Positions 23,167 through 32,757 are shown, numbered from the stretch's first letter. The stretch: DNA of 64,000 nucleotides from Stappia sp. BW2 (GCF_008107695.1 NZ_VIRG01000070.1:992001-1056000), one strand, 5' to 3'. The notes: generated by a model from the letters alone, not told the origin. Numbers and translations are program-made.

Positions 23167-24685
23167 GGTCAAGAGCCGTAGGCGCCCGGCGCGCGTTGGA
23201 GCTCTTGCAAGTCTGCCATTGTTCTTCCCGCTGGAGGGCCGAAAAGTGGTGCTTGCGGGCGGTTCCGATGCGGCCGCCTGGAAAGCGGAGTTGCTGGCCG
23301 CTGCCGGTGCTGAAGTTCACGTTTATGCTGAGGACCTGGGAACCGCGTTCGAAGGGGTTATTGCCTGCGAAACGACCAAGGGCCGGTTTGTCCATCATGC
23401 GAGGTGCTGGTCGGTCGACAGTTTTGAAGGCGCTGTTCTGGCTGTCGCAGATGCTGTCAGCGAAGGGGAGGCGCAGGCATTTGCCTGTGCGGCTCGCGGA
23501 ATGGGGCTTCCGGTAAACGTCATCGACAAACCCGCCTTTTGCGACTTTCAGTTCGGCTCCATCGTCAACCGGTCGCCCGTCGTTATTGGCATCTCGACCA
23601 ATGGCGTTGCGCCGATCCTTGGGCAGGCGATCCGCCGGCGTATCGAAACCCTGCTGCCGGAAAGTCTGCAAGGATGGGCGCAACTGGCAAGCAGGCTGCG
23701 CGAGAAGACGCTGTCGCTGCTGGAGGCAGGGGCGCAGCGGCGCCGCTTCTGGGAGCGGATCTCCGATCTTGCCTTTTCCGGGAAATCCGCACCTGTCGAG
23801 GAAGAAGATCTCGCAGAAGCGCTTCTGGATGACGCAAGATCATCTGCGGCTGGCAAAGTCACCCTGGTCGGTGCCGGACCGGGCGATGCGGAATATCTGA
23901 CGCTGAAGGCGGTGCGGGCGCTGCAATCGGCCGATGTCATCCTCTTTGACGATCTGGTGGATGATGCGGTTCTGGAGTTGGCCCGCCGCGAAGCCAAGCG
24001 GATGCTGGTCGGCAAGCGGGGCGGGCGGGAAAGCTGCCGCCAGGAAGACATCAACGACATGATGGTGTCGCTCGCCCAACAGGGCAAACATGTGGTGCGG
24101 CTCAAGTGCGGAGATCCGATGATCTTCGGCCGGGGTGGCGAGGAACTCGACAGGCTTGCGGCGGAAGGCATTCCGGCAACTGTCGTGCCGGGGATCACGG
24201 CAGCTTCCGCGATGGCGGCACGCCTGGGCATTTCGCTGACGCATCGCGATCACGCCCAGTCGGTTCGGTTCGTCACCGGCCATTCCCGCCACGGCGAGTT
24301 GCCGGAAACGGTTGACTGGCACGGGCTGACCGATACCTCAACAACCACCGTCTTCTATATGGGGGCCAGAACGGCCGGCAGGATCAGGGATCGGCTGGTT
24401 GCCGAAGGTCTTTCGGCCACCACACCCGTCGTTGCCGTTTCGGGGATATCCCGCAACGATGAACAACGCTGGTCAGGGTCTCTCAGCGAACTTGAAAGCG
24501 GTGTCACGTCGTTGGGGCTGGACGGGCCGATGCTGATTGGAGTTGGGGAGGTTTTCCAGGCGGCGAACCGTCAGACTGGGCAGATGGAAGGATCTGAACT
24601 CCACCAGCACTTTGCGGCGGCGTTGGAAACAATACGTGCTGAAAATCCGGGCACTCTGAGACTTGGCAAAACTGCTGCCATTTGA
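23138..24685 (+). CDS. cysG: Siroheme synthase
   Basis: The 515-residue multifunctional enzyme makes siroheme for NirB. Residues about 25-145 form the NAD-dependent precorrin-2 dehydrogenase/ferrochelatase domain (VVLAGGSDAAAWKAELL). Residues about 239-480 form the SAM-dependent uroporphyrinogen III methyltransferase (KVTLVGAGPGDAEYLTLKA, KCGDPMIFGRG). The start at 23138 overlaps the end of nasA by 29 bases, so expression is probably coupled. A basic N-terminal tail and a C-terminal extension of about 30 residues are longer than in E. coli CysG. It is the last gene of the nitrate unit. Confidence 0.94.
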   Translation: MTPTLRKPAEVKSRRRPARVGALASLPLFFPLEGRKVVLAGGSDAAAWKAELLAAAGAEVHVYAEDLGTAFEGVIACETTKGRFVHHARCWSVDSFEGAVLAVADAVSEGEAQAFACAARGMGLPVNVIDKPAFCDFQFGSIVNRSPVVIGISTNGVAPILGQAIRRRIETLLPESLQGWAQLASRLREKTLSLLEAGAQRRRFWERISDLAFSGKSAPVEEEDLAEALLDDARSSAAGKVTLVGAGPGDAEYLTLKAVRALQSADVILFDDLVDDAVLELARREAKRMLVGKRGGRESCRQEDINDMMVSLAQQGKHVVRLKCGDPMIFGRGGEELDRLAAEGIPATVVPGITAASAMAARLGISLTHRDHAQSVRFVTGHSRHGELPETVDWHGLTDTSTTTVFYMGARTAGRIRDRLVAEGLSATTPVVAVSGISRNDEQRWSGSLSELESGVTSLGLDGPMLIGVGEVFQAANRQTGQMEGSELHQHFAAALETIRAENPGTLRLGKTAAI

Positions 24686-24787
24686 TTTGTTCAAGCAACT
24701 GGCAGCGGAGCAGGCCTCCGGCCTGCGAGTGACGGCGACCTGTCTTGGCGCCGGAACAGCGCAGGTTTCTCCCACGGAGGCGAAGGT

Positions 24788-26056
24788 TTGAGCGGGCTTG
24801 TGATCCGGAATGTACTCATCGACGGCGGCAAAACGGCTGTCGATGTTGCGATAGAGAGCGGAACGATTTCGGCGATCGGCGTGGCTCTTCCGCAGGCCTC
24901 GGAAGAGGTGGATGGCAAAGGCGTTCTGCTGGTGCCCGGTTTTGTCGAAAGCCATCTTCACCTCGACAAGGCCTGCATTCTCGACCGGTGCCGGAACGAG
25001 ACCGGCACGCTGGAAGGCGCGATTTCCTCTGTTGCCGGGGCAAAAAAGGGGTTTTCGGAAGATGATGTCTACGATCGGGGCCGGAAGGTTCTGGAAAAGG
25101 CCATTGTCCAGGGCACCAATGCCATCCGCACACATGTGGAGATAGATCCGGGGATCGGCTTGAAGGGGTTTCATGCCGTTCAGCGGTTGAAGCACGATTT
25201 CGCCTGGGCGCTGGACCTGCAGATTTGTGTGTTTCCGCAAGAAGGGCTTCTCAACAATCCGGGCACTGCCGAGCTGCTGGAACAGGCGCTTGCCGAGGGC
25301 GCTGACTTGCTGGGAGGTTGTCCCTATACGGACAGCGACCCCAACGGTCAGATCGCCTGCCTGTTTGAAATGGCCCGGCGGCACGATGTCGATCTCGATT
25401 TTCATCTGGATTTCGATCTCGATCCCTCCTGGCGCCATCTCGATGAAATTGCCCGGCAGACAATGGCCTTCGGCTGGCGGGGCAGGGTTGCCATCGGCCA
25501 CGTCACCAAGTTGTCGGCTCTTTGCCGGAAGGATCTTCTGGAAGCGGTTCACATTCTGAAGAAAGCCGAAATCGCGCTTACCGTGCTGCCGTCGACGGAT
25601 CTGTTTCTGATGGGACGTGACTCTGAAAGCCTGGTACCGCGCGGGGTCGCACCGGCGCATATTTTTCACGAACATGGGGTCTGCTGCACTGTCGCAACAA
25701 ACAACGTGCTCAATCCGTTTACGCCTTACGGCGATTGCTCGTTGCCGCGCATGGCCAATCTTTACGCCAATGTCCACCAACTCGGGTCAGCGGAAGATCT
25801 GGAAACCTGTTTCGACATGGTGACCGCCGCACCGCGGCGGCTGATCAACAAGGCGCGCAGGATAGAGGTGGGGGCGGAGGCCACCTTTGTCGCTTTGCCG
25901 GCTCTGAGTGGCAATCAGGTCGTTTCGGAGATCATTCGTCCGGTCTGGGGCATGAAGAACGGCAAGTTCACGTTCGAACAAGCGCCGGCGAAGTTGCTGC
26001 AGGCCTCCGGGTCGCCGGACAGTTCGGAGCAACTGGAAGCGGTTCGGGATCCCTAG
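24788..26056 (+). CDS. Cytosine deaminase-like metal-dependent amidohydrolase
   Basis: The 422-residue TIM-barrel amidohydrolase has the metal motif HLHLDKA (about 56-62). The later metal ligands are in DFHLDFDLDP (about 202-212) and AIGHVTKLS (about 236-244). This pattern is that of the CodA-like/N-isopropylammelide deaminase branch, which act on cytosine, creatinine and triazine-type rings. The start is TTG at 24788, preceded by GGAGGCGAAGG. The stop overlaps the convergent gntR stop by three bases. The final Asp typical of CodA (TTDNV in E. coli) appears as TNNVLNP, with Asn where Asp is expected; this weakens assignment to classic cytosine deaminase. Substrate unknown. Confidence 0.82.
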   Translation: MSGLVIRNVLIDGGKTAVDVAIESGTISAIGVALPQASEEVDGKGVLLVPGFVESHLHLDKACILDRCRNETGTLEGAISSVAGAKKGFSEDDVYDRGRKVLEKAIVQGTNAIRTHVEIDPGIGLKGFHAVQRLKHDFAWALDLQICVFPQEGLLNNPGTAELLEQALAEGADLLGGCPYTDSDPNGQIACLFEMARRHDVDLDFHLDFDLDPSWRHLDEIARQTMAFGWRGRVAIGHVTKLSALCRKDLLEAVHILKKAEIALTVLPSTDLFLMGRDSESLVPRGVAPAHIFHEHGVCCTVATNNVLNPFTPYGDCSLPRMANLYANVHQLGSAEDLETCFDMVTAAPRRLINKARRIEVGAEATFVALPALSGNQVVSEIIRPVWGMKNGKFTFEQAPAKLLQASGSPDSSEQLEAVRDP

Positions 26057-26847
26057 CTGCCGTTGGTCGTGGCGGCTTTCGCCGTACTGCTGCCGCGCGT
26101 GCGCAATTCAGCACGCTCCTGCATGTATTTTTCCGCTTCGATCATATGGCCGCGCATGATCATCCGGCAGAGCTCGCCGTCGCCCGATTTCATCGCCCGC
26201 AGCAACTTGACCTGATAGTGCAGGCCGGTTTCGCGAAGAGCGGGATTCGGTTCCTTGTAGATTGAGCGGCAGACCGTCATGTCGCGCAGGAGACTGAGCA
26301 GGAACGTACAGGTGAAAGCCAGGATCGGGTTTCTGCAGTGGCGTGCCAGCTCTTCATGAAAATCGAGTTCCGCAAGCCGCTGGTTGTATTCTTCTTCGGC
26401 GGTCTTGGGCTCGTCCTCGTAAAGCCGGATGCAGCCTTGTAAGGCCTGGAACGCTTCGTCGGTCAGCGTTCCGGCAACCGAGGCCGCAAGCTCCGGTTCG
26501 AGGTGCTTTCTGAGAGTGTAGATATCGGCAATCGAAGGCTGGTCGAACAGGAACAGATTGTCCAGCATGCGAATGGCTTCGCCCGGTTCAACGGAGGCGA
26601 CGAAGACACCGCCGCCCGGTCCGCTGCGGGTTGAGATAAGGCCCTGGAATTCCAGAACCTTCAGCGCTTCGCGCAGAGACCCCCGGGACACCTTGACCGT
26701 TTCCGGCAGGAGCCAGTCGGTAGGAACCCGGTCACCGGGCCGCATTCCAGCCTCGACGATCTGTTCACGGATCTGCTGGGCAACCATATCGGGCCGCCGC
26801 AGGCGTTTCCGTGTCTTCGGATCTGTCGCTCCTTCGGGAATTCTCAT
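26053..26847 (-). CDS. GntR/FadR-subfamily transcriptional regulator
   Basis: The protein has 264 residues. A winged HTH occupies about 20-85 (QQIREQIVEAGMRPGDRVPT, RGSLREALKVLEFQG). A C-terminal all-helical FCD effector domain follows (about 105-235), with candidate metal-site residues Asp/His in LAELDFHEELARH and GLHYQ and RGHMIEAE. It is the last gene of the transporter operon, 37 bases after the ATPase gene, and probably represses that operon and the two flanking hydrolases. Ligand unknown. Confidence 0.9.
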   Translation of the reverse strand: MRIPEGATDPKTRKRLRRPDMVAQQIREQIVEAGMRPGDRVPTDWLLPETVKVSRGSLREALKVLEFQGLISTRSGPGGGVFVASVEPGEAIRMLDNLFLFDQPSIADIYTLRKHLEPELAASVAGTLTDEAFQALQGCIRLYEDEPKTAEEEYNQRLAELDFHEELARHCRNPILAFTCTFLLSLLRDMTVCRSIYKEPNPALRETGLHYQVKLLRAMKSGDGELCRMIMRGHMIEAEKYMQERAELRTRGSSTAKAATTNGS

Positions 26848-26884
26848 AGCTGGTCAGTCTACCATGCCTTGTTTTTCGGGATGC

Positions 26885-27892
26885 CTATGCCTTCCCGAGG
26901 GGGTGATAGCAAGCTGCAATGTGGTTGTTCCCGGCCTTGGACTCATCCGGTGACGGTTTGCCGGCAATGCAAGTCTCGGTTCGATGGGCGCAGCGGGCGG
27001 CAAAGGCGCAGCCTTTGGGCGGATTGTAGGGATCCGGCAGTTCGGTCGAGGCATCTTCGGACATCAGATCGTGCCGCCCTGGTGCAGGTGCGGAGCGCAT
27101 CAGGAGATCCGTATAGGGATGGAGCGGATGGCGAAAGATCTCTTTGGCAGGGCCAAGCTCGGCCATCCGGCCGAAGTACATCACTGCCACCCGGTCGCTG
27201 ACGCTTTCCACCACCGAGAGATCGTGGCTGATGAAGATGTAGGTGAGGCCGAAGTCGTCCTTCAACTTGTCCAAAAGGTTCAAAACCTGGGCCTGCACGG
27301 ACACATCCAGGGCGGACACCGGCTCGTCGAGCACGATCAGTTCCGGTCCCGCCGCAAGCGCACGGGCGATGCCGATCCGTTGTGCCTGGCCACCGGAGAA
27401 TTCATGCGGATAGCGCTCCAGGAACTCCGGTGCCAGATTGACCGCCTGCAGCAGTTCGGCAAGGCGTGCCTCTCGGCGGTCGGCCTTCAGGTCGGTCAGG
27501 TGCTTGAGCGGTGCTTCCAGGATGGTGCGGATTGTCTTGCGCGGGTTGAGCGAGGCAACCGGGTCCTGAAAGACATATTGAACCTTGCGGGCCAGCGCAT
27601 TGCGGTCCTTCCGTGCCAGCGCAGCCAGATCCTCGCCGTTGAAAGTGATCGAGCCGGAGGTTGGCAGGTCGAGACCGACGACCAGACGAGCAAGGGTGGA
27701 CTTGCCGCAGCCGGATTCACCGACAACCCCAAGGGTCTCGCCTTTCTTCACGTCGAGGCTGAGGCCCTGAACCGCATGGACGGCTGGCAGTTGTCCGCCG
27801 AAGAGCTTCCGGCCACCGCCGAATATGCGTTCGACATCCCGAATGGTCAAAAGAGCTTCGCTGTCCATCGGCTTCTGGCTGATCTGGTTCAT
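26885..27892 (-). CDS. Peptide-type ABC transporter ATPase (DppF/OppF-like)
   Basis: The 335-residue ATPase starts at ATG 27892, which overlaps the upstream stop (ATGA); a longer frame was rejected. Walker A GESGCGKST, signature FSGGQAQR, Walker B LIVLDEP and the switch ISHDLSV are intact. The C-terminal oligopeptide/dipeptide extension with spaced cysteines (CAFAARCAHRTETC) is typical of OppF/DppF. It energises import together with the fused permease-ATPase encoded before it. Confidence 0.93.
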   Translation of the reverse strand: MNQISQKPMDSEALLTIRDVERIFGGGRKLFGGQLPAVHAVQGLSLDVKKGETLGVVGESGCGKSTLARLVVGLDLPTSGSITFNGEDLAALARKDRNALARKVQYVFQDPVASLNPRKTIRTILEAPLKHLTDLKADRREARLAELLQAVNLAPEFLERYPHEFSGGQAQRIGIARALAAGPELIVLDEPVSALDVSVQAQVLNLLDKLKDDFGLTYIFISHDLSVVESVSDRVAVMYFGRMAELGPAKEIFRHPLHPYTDLLMRSAPAPGRHDLMSEDASTELPDPYNPPKGCAFAARCAHRTETCIAGKPSPDESKAGNNHIAACYHPLGKA

Positions 27893-29829
27893 GCGGACGC
27901 TCCGGAGTTCAACGGAAAGAGACACCGGACACCTCGAGTATCCGATGACATCTCAAGGCCAATTTCTCCAGCGCGGCAGGCAGCCTGTGCGTGTGGACAC
28001 CGGGCTGCAAAGGCACAGCCTTCCGGCAGATTGTTGACGACTGGCGGACGGCCTTCGATTGCATCCAGACGCCGCTCGGGTTCGCCCAAAACCGGTACGC
28101 ATTCGATCAGTTTGGCGGTGTAGGGATGGCGCGGATTGGCCAGTACCTCTTCCGTCGTTCCCGTTTCAACGATCCGTCCCGCATACATGACGGCGACCCG
28201 GTCACACAGAGCCGAGACGACACCAAAATCGTGCGTGATGAACAGGATCGCGGCGTTGCGTTCCCGGCGCAGACCGTTCATCAGAGTCAGGATCTGCGAC
28301 TGCACTGTTACATCAAGCGCGGTGGTCGGTTCGTCGGCAATCAGCACCTTGGCGTCATTGGCCAGCGCCATGGCGATACAGACCCGCTGACGCATACCGC
28401 CGGAGAGTTCATGGGGGTAGGCGGACAGCCGTTCCTTCGCGTTCGGAATGCGGACGAGCGATAGCAGTTCGATCGCCTTCTCGCGCGCTTTTGAGCCGGA
28501 CATTGGCTGGTGCGTGGTGATGGCTTCCGTCAGCTGGTCGCCAACGGTGAAAAGCGGGTGAAGCGTCGACAAAGGGTCCTGGAAGACATAGGCGACCGAT
28601 CCGCCTCGCAAATCCCGGATGCGCCGGTCGCTGGCTGCAAAAAGATCCTCTCCGTCGAGATAGGCAGCCCCTCCGGCAATCCGGCCGGGAGGGGTCGGCA
28701 CGAGACCCATGATCGACATGGCGGTGACCGATTTGCCGGAACCGGATTCGCCGACGATCCCCAGGCATTCGCCCTCTTTCAGGTTCAGATCGACTCCGCC
28801 GACGGCCTTGTAGACGGAACTGCCGATCTCGAATTCTGTGCGCATCTGCCGGACATCGAGAACGCCGCCCTTTTGGGAAGGGGCGGGAATATCGTCGGCC
28901 TTCCTGTGAACGGCCGTCCGTGAGACCGGCCGTGTCAGCGACCCGGCGCGCAGGCGCGGGTCGAGAATATCGCGCACGCCATCGCCGAAGAGGTTGATGC
29001 TCATGACCAGTGCGAAAATCATGAGGCCGGGGATGATCGACACATGCGGGGCTGTGAAAAGGATCTTGCGGCCTTCGCCCAGCATGGAGCCGAGGTCGGC
29101 CTGGGGCGGCTGTGCACCGAGGCCGAGGAAGGAGAGACCGGCGGTTTCCAGGATCATCCAGCCGACGGTTGTCGACATGGTGATGACGATGACCGGCAGA
29201 ACGTTAGGCAGAATTTCCAGAAACAGGATCTGCACCGGCGATTTGCCGGACAGCCTTGCCGCATCGACGAACTCCCGCCGGGACAGCCCGAGCGTGATGC
29301 CCCGGATGTTCCGGGCGAAGAACGGGATGTTGACGAGAGCAATGGCGTAAAGCGCGTTGAGCAGGCCCGGGCCAAGCACGGCGACGATGGCCAGTGCCAG
29401 CAGGATATAGGGAAATGCCATCACCATATCGATGCCGCGCATGATCAGCGTATCGGTTCGCCCACCCGCGTACCCGGCAACGAGCCCCAGGAGCGAGCCG
29501 AAGAAGGCAGCGATGATTGTTGCCGACAACCCGACGGCGAGGGACACGCGCGTGCCCCAGATAAGCCGCGAGAGAATATCCCGGCCCAGATGATCGGTGC
29601 CAAGCAGGTGACCTTCGGCAAAGACCGGCAAAAGGCGGTCAGCCGGGGCTGTGACATCCGGGTCCGCCAGCGGCAGGATCGGTGCAGCCAGCGCGATGAG
29701 GCAGATCAGCACCAGGACGACAAGACCGCTGGTTGCCAGCGTGTTGTTGAGGAGGAGCGCGAGTGTCCCCGGGCGCGAGGACTTGGACTTCGTTTTCGAA
29801 GGAGCGCTCATGGTCGTGTCAGTCATCAT
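27889..29829 (-). CDS. Fused ABC permease and ATPase (DppC+DppD-like)
   Basis: The 646-residue protein joins two subunits that are usually separate. Residues 1-295 are a DppC-type permease with the N-terminal cytoplasmic tail, six membrane helices and a coupling loop (REFVDAARLSGKSPVQILF, 186-204). After a linker (about 296-322), residues 323-646 are a DppD-type ATPase. Its Walker A is GESGSGKS (360-367), followed by signature LSGGMRQR, Walker B LIADEPT and the C-terminal Cys-containing extension. Its start overlaps the upstream permease stop. The fusion is intact in frame. Such fusions occur sporadically in Rhizobiales transporters. Confidence 0.93.
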   Translation of the reverse strand: MMTDTTMSAPSKTKSKSSRPGTLALLLNNTLATSGLVVLVLICLIALAAPILPLADPDVTAPADRLLPVFAEGHLLGTDHLGRDILSRLIWGTRVSLAVGLSATIIAAFFGSLLGLVAGYAGGRTDTLIMRGIDMVMAFPYILLALAIVAVLGPGLLNALYAIALVNIPFFARNIRGITLGLSRREFVDAARLSGKSPVQILFLEILPNVLPVIVITMSTTVGWMILETAGLSFLGLGAQPPQADLGSMLGEGRKILFTAPHVSIIPGLMIFALVMSINLFGDGVRDILDPRLRAGSLTRPVSRTAVHRKADDIPAPSQKGGVLDVRQMRTEFEIGSSVYKAVGGVDLNLKEGECLGIVGESGSGKSVTAMSIMGLVPTPPGRIAGGAAYLDGEDLFAASDRRIRDLRGGSVAYVFQDPLSTLHPLFTVGDQLTEAITTHQPMSGSKAREKAIELLSLVRIPNAKERLSAYPHELSGGMRQRVCIAMALANDAKVLIADEPTTALDVTVQSQILTLMNGLRRERNAAILFITHDFGVVSALCDRVAVMYAGRIVETGTTEEVLANPRHPYTAKLIECVPVLGEPERRLDAIEGRPPVVNNLPEGCAFAARCPHAQAACRAGEIGLEMSSDTRGVRCLFPLNSGASA

Positions 29830-30770
29830 CGCAACCTCGGATCCAGAATGGTCTGCACCACGTCCGCGAGCAGATTGAAAAACACATAGGCCGCGGCCAC
29901 CACCAGAACGCCGCCTTGAACCAGCAACAGGTCACGGGTGGAAATCGCCGTCACCAGCATGGAGCCGATGCCGGGCCACTGGAACACGGTTTCGATATAG
30001 ACCGCGCCGCCGATGACAAAGCCTGCCTGGATGCCGATGACCGGCACCACACCGACCAGAGCGGACTTGAAGGCGTGCTTGTAGATGACCTTGCGTTCCG
30101 ACAGGCCTTTGGCGCGGGCCGTGCGGATATAGTCCTGCCTGAGAACTTCCAGCATGGCGGTTCGTGTCAGACGGGCAATGACGCCGGTTGCGACGACTGA
30201 AAGTGTCAATGCGGGCAGGGTGAGGTGATGGATCAGGTCCGCCAGGTCACCGCCACCATAGATGGCATACATGCCGGACGCGGGGAACAGGCGCAGCTTG
30301 ACGGCAAACACCAGGATCAGCAGCAGGCCGAGCCAGAAAGAGGGCGTGGAAATGCCGACAAGTACGAGCAGCGTGATGATCTTGTCCGCCCAGCCGTATT
30401 GGCGGACAGCAGAAACAATGCCGGCGAGAAGGCCGAAGATCGAGCACAGAACCAGCGATGTGCCGGCGAGGATAAGCGTTGCCGAAAAACGCTCCATCAC
30501 TTCATCCAGCACCGGGCGGTTGAGCGTGTATGACCGGCCGAGATCGCCATGAAACAGATTGCCGATCCAGATGACGTATTGTTCGAACAACGTCTTGTCG
30601 AGGCCCAGATCGCGGTTGAGCTTGGCAACGTTTTCCGGCGTCGCATAGGAGCCCAGAATGGCCGTGGCCGGATCGCCGGGGATCATGGCCATGATCAGAA
30701 AGACGATGATCGTCAATCCGAACAGGACGGGGATGGCAGCCAGCAGACGTTTGGCGATATAGGCAGCCAA
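29826..30770 (-). CDS. Peptide-type ABC transporter permease (DppB-like)
   Basis: The protein has 314 residues and about six membrane helices, with the conserved N-terminal segment of DppB proteins (AKRLLAAIPVLFGLTIIVFL) and a periplasmic loop after the first helix. The coupling loop (MLEVLRQDYIRTARAKGLSE, about 207-226) contacts the ATPase. It partners with the permease half of the next gene. A 281-base gap with a palindromic repeat separates it from the binding protein gene upstream. Confidence 0.93.
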   Translation of the reverse strand: MAAYIAKRLLAAIPVLFGLTIIVFLIMAMIPGDPATAILGSYATPENVAKLNRDLGLDKTLFEQYVIWIGNLFHGDLGRSYTLNRPVLDEVMERFSATLILAGTSLVLCSIFGLLAGIVSAVRQYGWADKIITLLVLVGISTPSFWLGLLLILVFAVKLRLFPASGMYAIYGGGDLADLIHHLTLPALTLSVVATGVIARLTRTAMLEVLRQDYIRTARAKGLSERKVIYKHAFKSALVGVVPVIGIQAGFVIGGAVYIETVFQWPGIGSMLVTAISTRDLLLVQGGVLVVAAAYVFFNLLADVVQTILDPRLR

Positions 30771-30831
30771 TGGTCTCTCCCTCTTTCTGAGTGCGGTCGG
30801 CCGTTTCCTGAAGCCTCTACCGCTACCGCGA

Positions 30832-30938
30832 CCTCATCCTGAGGAGCGCATTTGTGCGCGTCTCGAAGGATGGGCGGCACACTCCGGAGCAAGCGGCCCA
30901 TCCTTCGAGACAGCGCTTTGCGCTTCCTCAGGATGAGG
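30832..30938. repeat. Rhizobiales-type long palindromic repeat
   Basis: The arm CCTCATCCTGAGGAGCGC is mirrored by the end GCTTCCTCAGGATGAGG. Inner arms GTCTCGAAGGATGGGC and GCCCATCCTTCGAGAC also pair, giving a hairpin of more than 40 bp with small internal loops. This CCTCATCCTGAGGAGC...TCGAAGGATG family is abundant in Rhizobiales genomes (known from memory). It sits in the transcribed gap between the binding protein and permease genes, where it may stabilise the upstream mRNA and keep the binding protein in excess. Confidence 0.85.
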
Positions 30939-31051
30939 CAATGTTGTTGCCTGGGGTGTATTTTTTCGTTTTCCCCGACACTTGCTGCATGCCGGACCGG
31001 ATACGAAAATCCCGGCAGACCGTTTCATGGCCCGCCGGGAAAGGCTTCGTC

Positions 31052-32611
31052 TTACAGAGGCTTCTTCACCTTCTGAAGCATCAGGAAGAAGGACGGCTGC
31101 AGTTTGAAGTCTTCGACCGATGCCTTGGTGACGGCATTCTGTTTCCAGTTGGCGACAAAGACCCAGGGCGCGTCGTCGTGGACGATGTCCTGCATTTCCT
31201 TGTAGAGCTTGGCGCGTTCAGCCTGATCGGTTTCCTCACGGGCTTTCTCAAGCAATTCATCCACCTTGGCGTTTGAATAATAGCCGGAGTTGAAGCCACC
31301 CTGTTCCGGCATGGCGTCGGTGCGCAGGGCCAGGAACGGCAGCGTGTCCGGATCGTTTGTCATCCAGGCCATTTCCGCCATGGCAGCCTTGCCCTGAAGG
31401 CCCGGGTTCACCTTGCCGAGGAAGGTGTTCCATTCGTACGTTTCGATCTTCACCTTCATGCCGACAGCCTGAAGATCAGCCTGGATGGCCGTGCCCATGG
31501 CAATCGGATCGAGCATGCCGGAGCCGCCTTCGGTGACGTAGAAGGTGATCTCTTCGCCGTTGTATTCTGCTTCCTTCAGAAGTTCCTTGGCCTTTTCCGG
31601 ATTATACGGATAGGGCTCCAGGCTTTCGTTGTAGGCCCAGGCGAACGCAGGCGGTGTCGGGCCAGCGGCAACGTCTGCAGTGCCTTGCAGGATGTTTTCT
31701 ACCAGCGCCTTCTTGTTGATGGCATAGTTGGCGGCCTGACGCGCAGCCTTGACATCGAACGGTGCTTCGCGGGAGTTCAGGATCAGGAACCAGACGTGAG
31801 GACCGGCCTGTTCCAGCACCTTGAAGGTCGCATCGTCCTTGAACTGCTGGAGGCTGTCGGGCGGCACCTCAACCATCACATCCAGTCCGCCGGACAGCAT
31901 TTCGGCGATGCGGGTGTTGGCGTCGGTGATGGGACGGAAGATCACGGCTTCCAGCTCAGGTGCGCCATCCCAATAGTCCTCGTTGCGCACGGCAACCACT
32001 TTGGAGTTGGCTTCCCACTCTGCAAACTTGTAGGCGCCCGTACCGGAGGGATGACGACCGAAATCCTTGCCGTATTGCTTGACGGCTTCGGGCGAGACGA
32101 TCAACCCCGTCGGATAGGCAAGGTTCGACAGGAACGGCGCATAAGGGGCGCTGAGGTTGAAGGTGACGGTGTACTCATCATCGACAACGACTTGTTCAAC
32201 CGTGGAGAAGAAGAACGCCAGCGGGAAGGGGCCCGTGTCGTGATAGGGGCTGTCCTCGTTCAACATGCGATCGAAGTTGAACTTCACGGCTTCGGCGTTA
32301 AACGGCGAGCCGTCGTGAAACTTGATGCCTTCACGCAGCTTGAAAGTGTAGCTCTTGCCATCGTCCGAAATCGTCCAGCTTTCGGCCAGGGAAGGCTCGA
32401 CTTCCAGCGTGCCGTCCTTGTAGCGGACAAGTCCGTCATAGAGGTTCATCAGGATGCGGAAGTCGTTGACCGCCGTGACAGCATGCGGGTCGAGTGACTT
32501 GGGTTCCGCGATCTGACCGACGACCAGAATATTCGGTGGAGTTTGCGCCTGCACCTGGGGTGCAAAGGCGAGGAAGGCCGAGGCAAATGCCGCGGCTAGG
32601 AATTTTTTCAT
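31052..32611 (-). CDS. Peptide/nickel-type ABC transporter substrate-binding protein
   Basis: The 519-residue family-5 binding protein has a Sec signal MKKFLAAAFASAFLAFAPQV, with probable cleavage after QA (residue 22). The family block LAESWTISDDGKSYTFKLR (about 78-96) and KFHDGSPFNAEAVKFNFDR are present. Start ATG 32611 is chosen because AGGGG lies 7-8 bases upstream; the ATG two codons earlier sits on top of that sequence. It is first in the operon. Family members bind peptides but also opines, ureides and other small molecules, so the ligand remains open. Confidence 0.93.
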   Translation of the reverse strand: MKKFLAAAFASAFLAFAPQVQAQTPPNILVVGQIAEPKSLDPHAVTAVNDFRILMNLYDGLVRYKDGTLEVEPSLAESWTISDDGKSYTFKLREGIKFHDGSPFNAEAVKFNFDRMLNEDSPYHDTGPFPLAFFFSTVEQVVVDDEYTVTFNLSAPYAPFLSNLAYPTGLIVSPEAVKQYGKDFGRHPSGTGAYKFAEWEANSKVVAVRNEDYWDGAPELEAVIFRPITDANTRIAEMLSGGLDVMVEVPPDSLQQFKDDATFKVLEQAGPHVWFLILNSREAPFDVKAARQAANYAINKKALVENILQGTADVAAGPTPPAFAWAYNESLEPYPYNPEKAKELLKEAEYNGEEITFYVTEGGSGMLDPIAMGTAIQADLQAVGMKVKIETYEWNTFLGKVNPGLQGKAAMAEMAWMTNDPDTLPFLALRTDAMPEQGGFNSGYYSNAKVDELLEKAREETDQAERAKLYKEMQDIVHDDAPWVFVANWKQNAVTKASVEDFKLQPSFFLMLQKVKKPL

Positions 32612-32757
32612 GACCATTCCCCTCGTTGTTTCTGAAGAATAATTAATCATGATAAATTGCAATGCTGCAATAATTATTTCATATTTATTTTCGGTCGAGG
32701 GTTGTGCCTTCGACAATAAACAAGCGCTTAAGTGCTGATAAATAGAGGAAAACAAGA
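32612..32757. promoter_or_regulatory. Divergent promoter region with candidate operators
   Basis: This 146-base AT-rich region drives the transporter operon leftward and the hydrolase gene rightward. It contains the dyad ATTGCA-ATGC-TGCAAT at 32656-32671 and a second near-palindrome TTAATCATGATAA at 32643-32655. Either could be the operator for the GntR/FadR regulator at the end of the operon. Confidence 0.45.
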
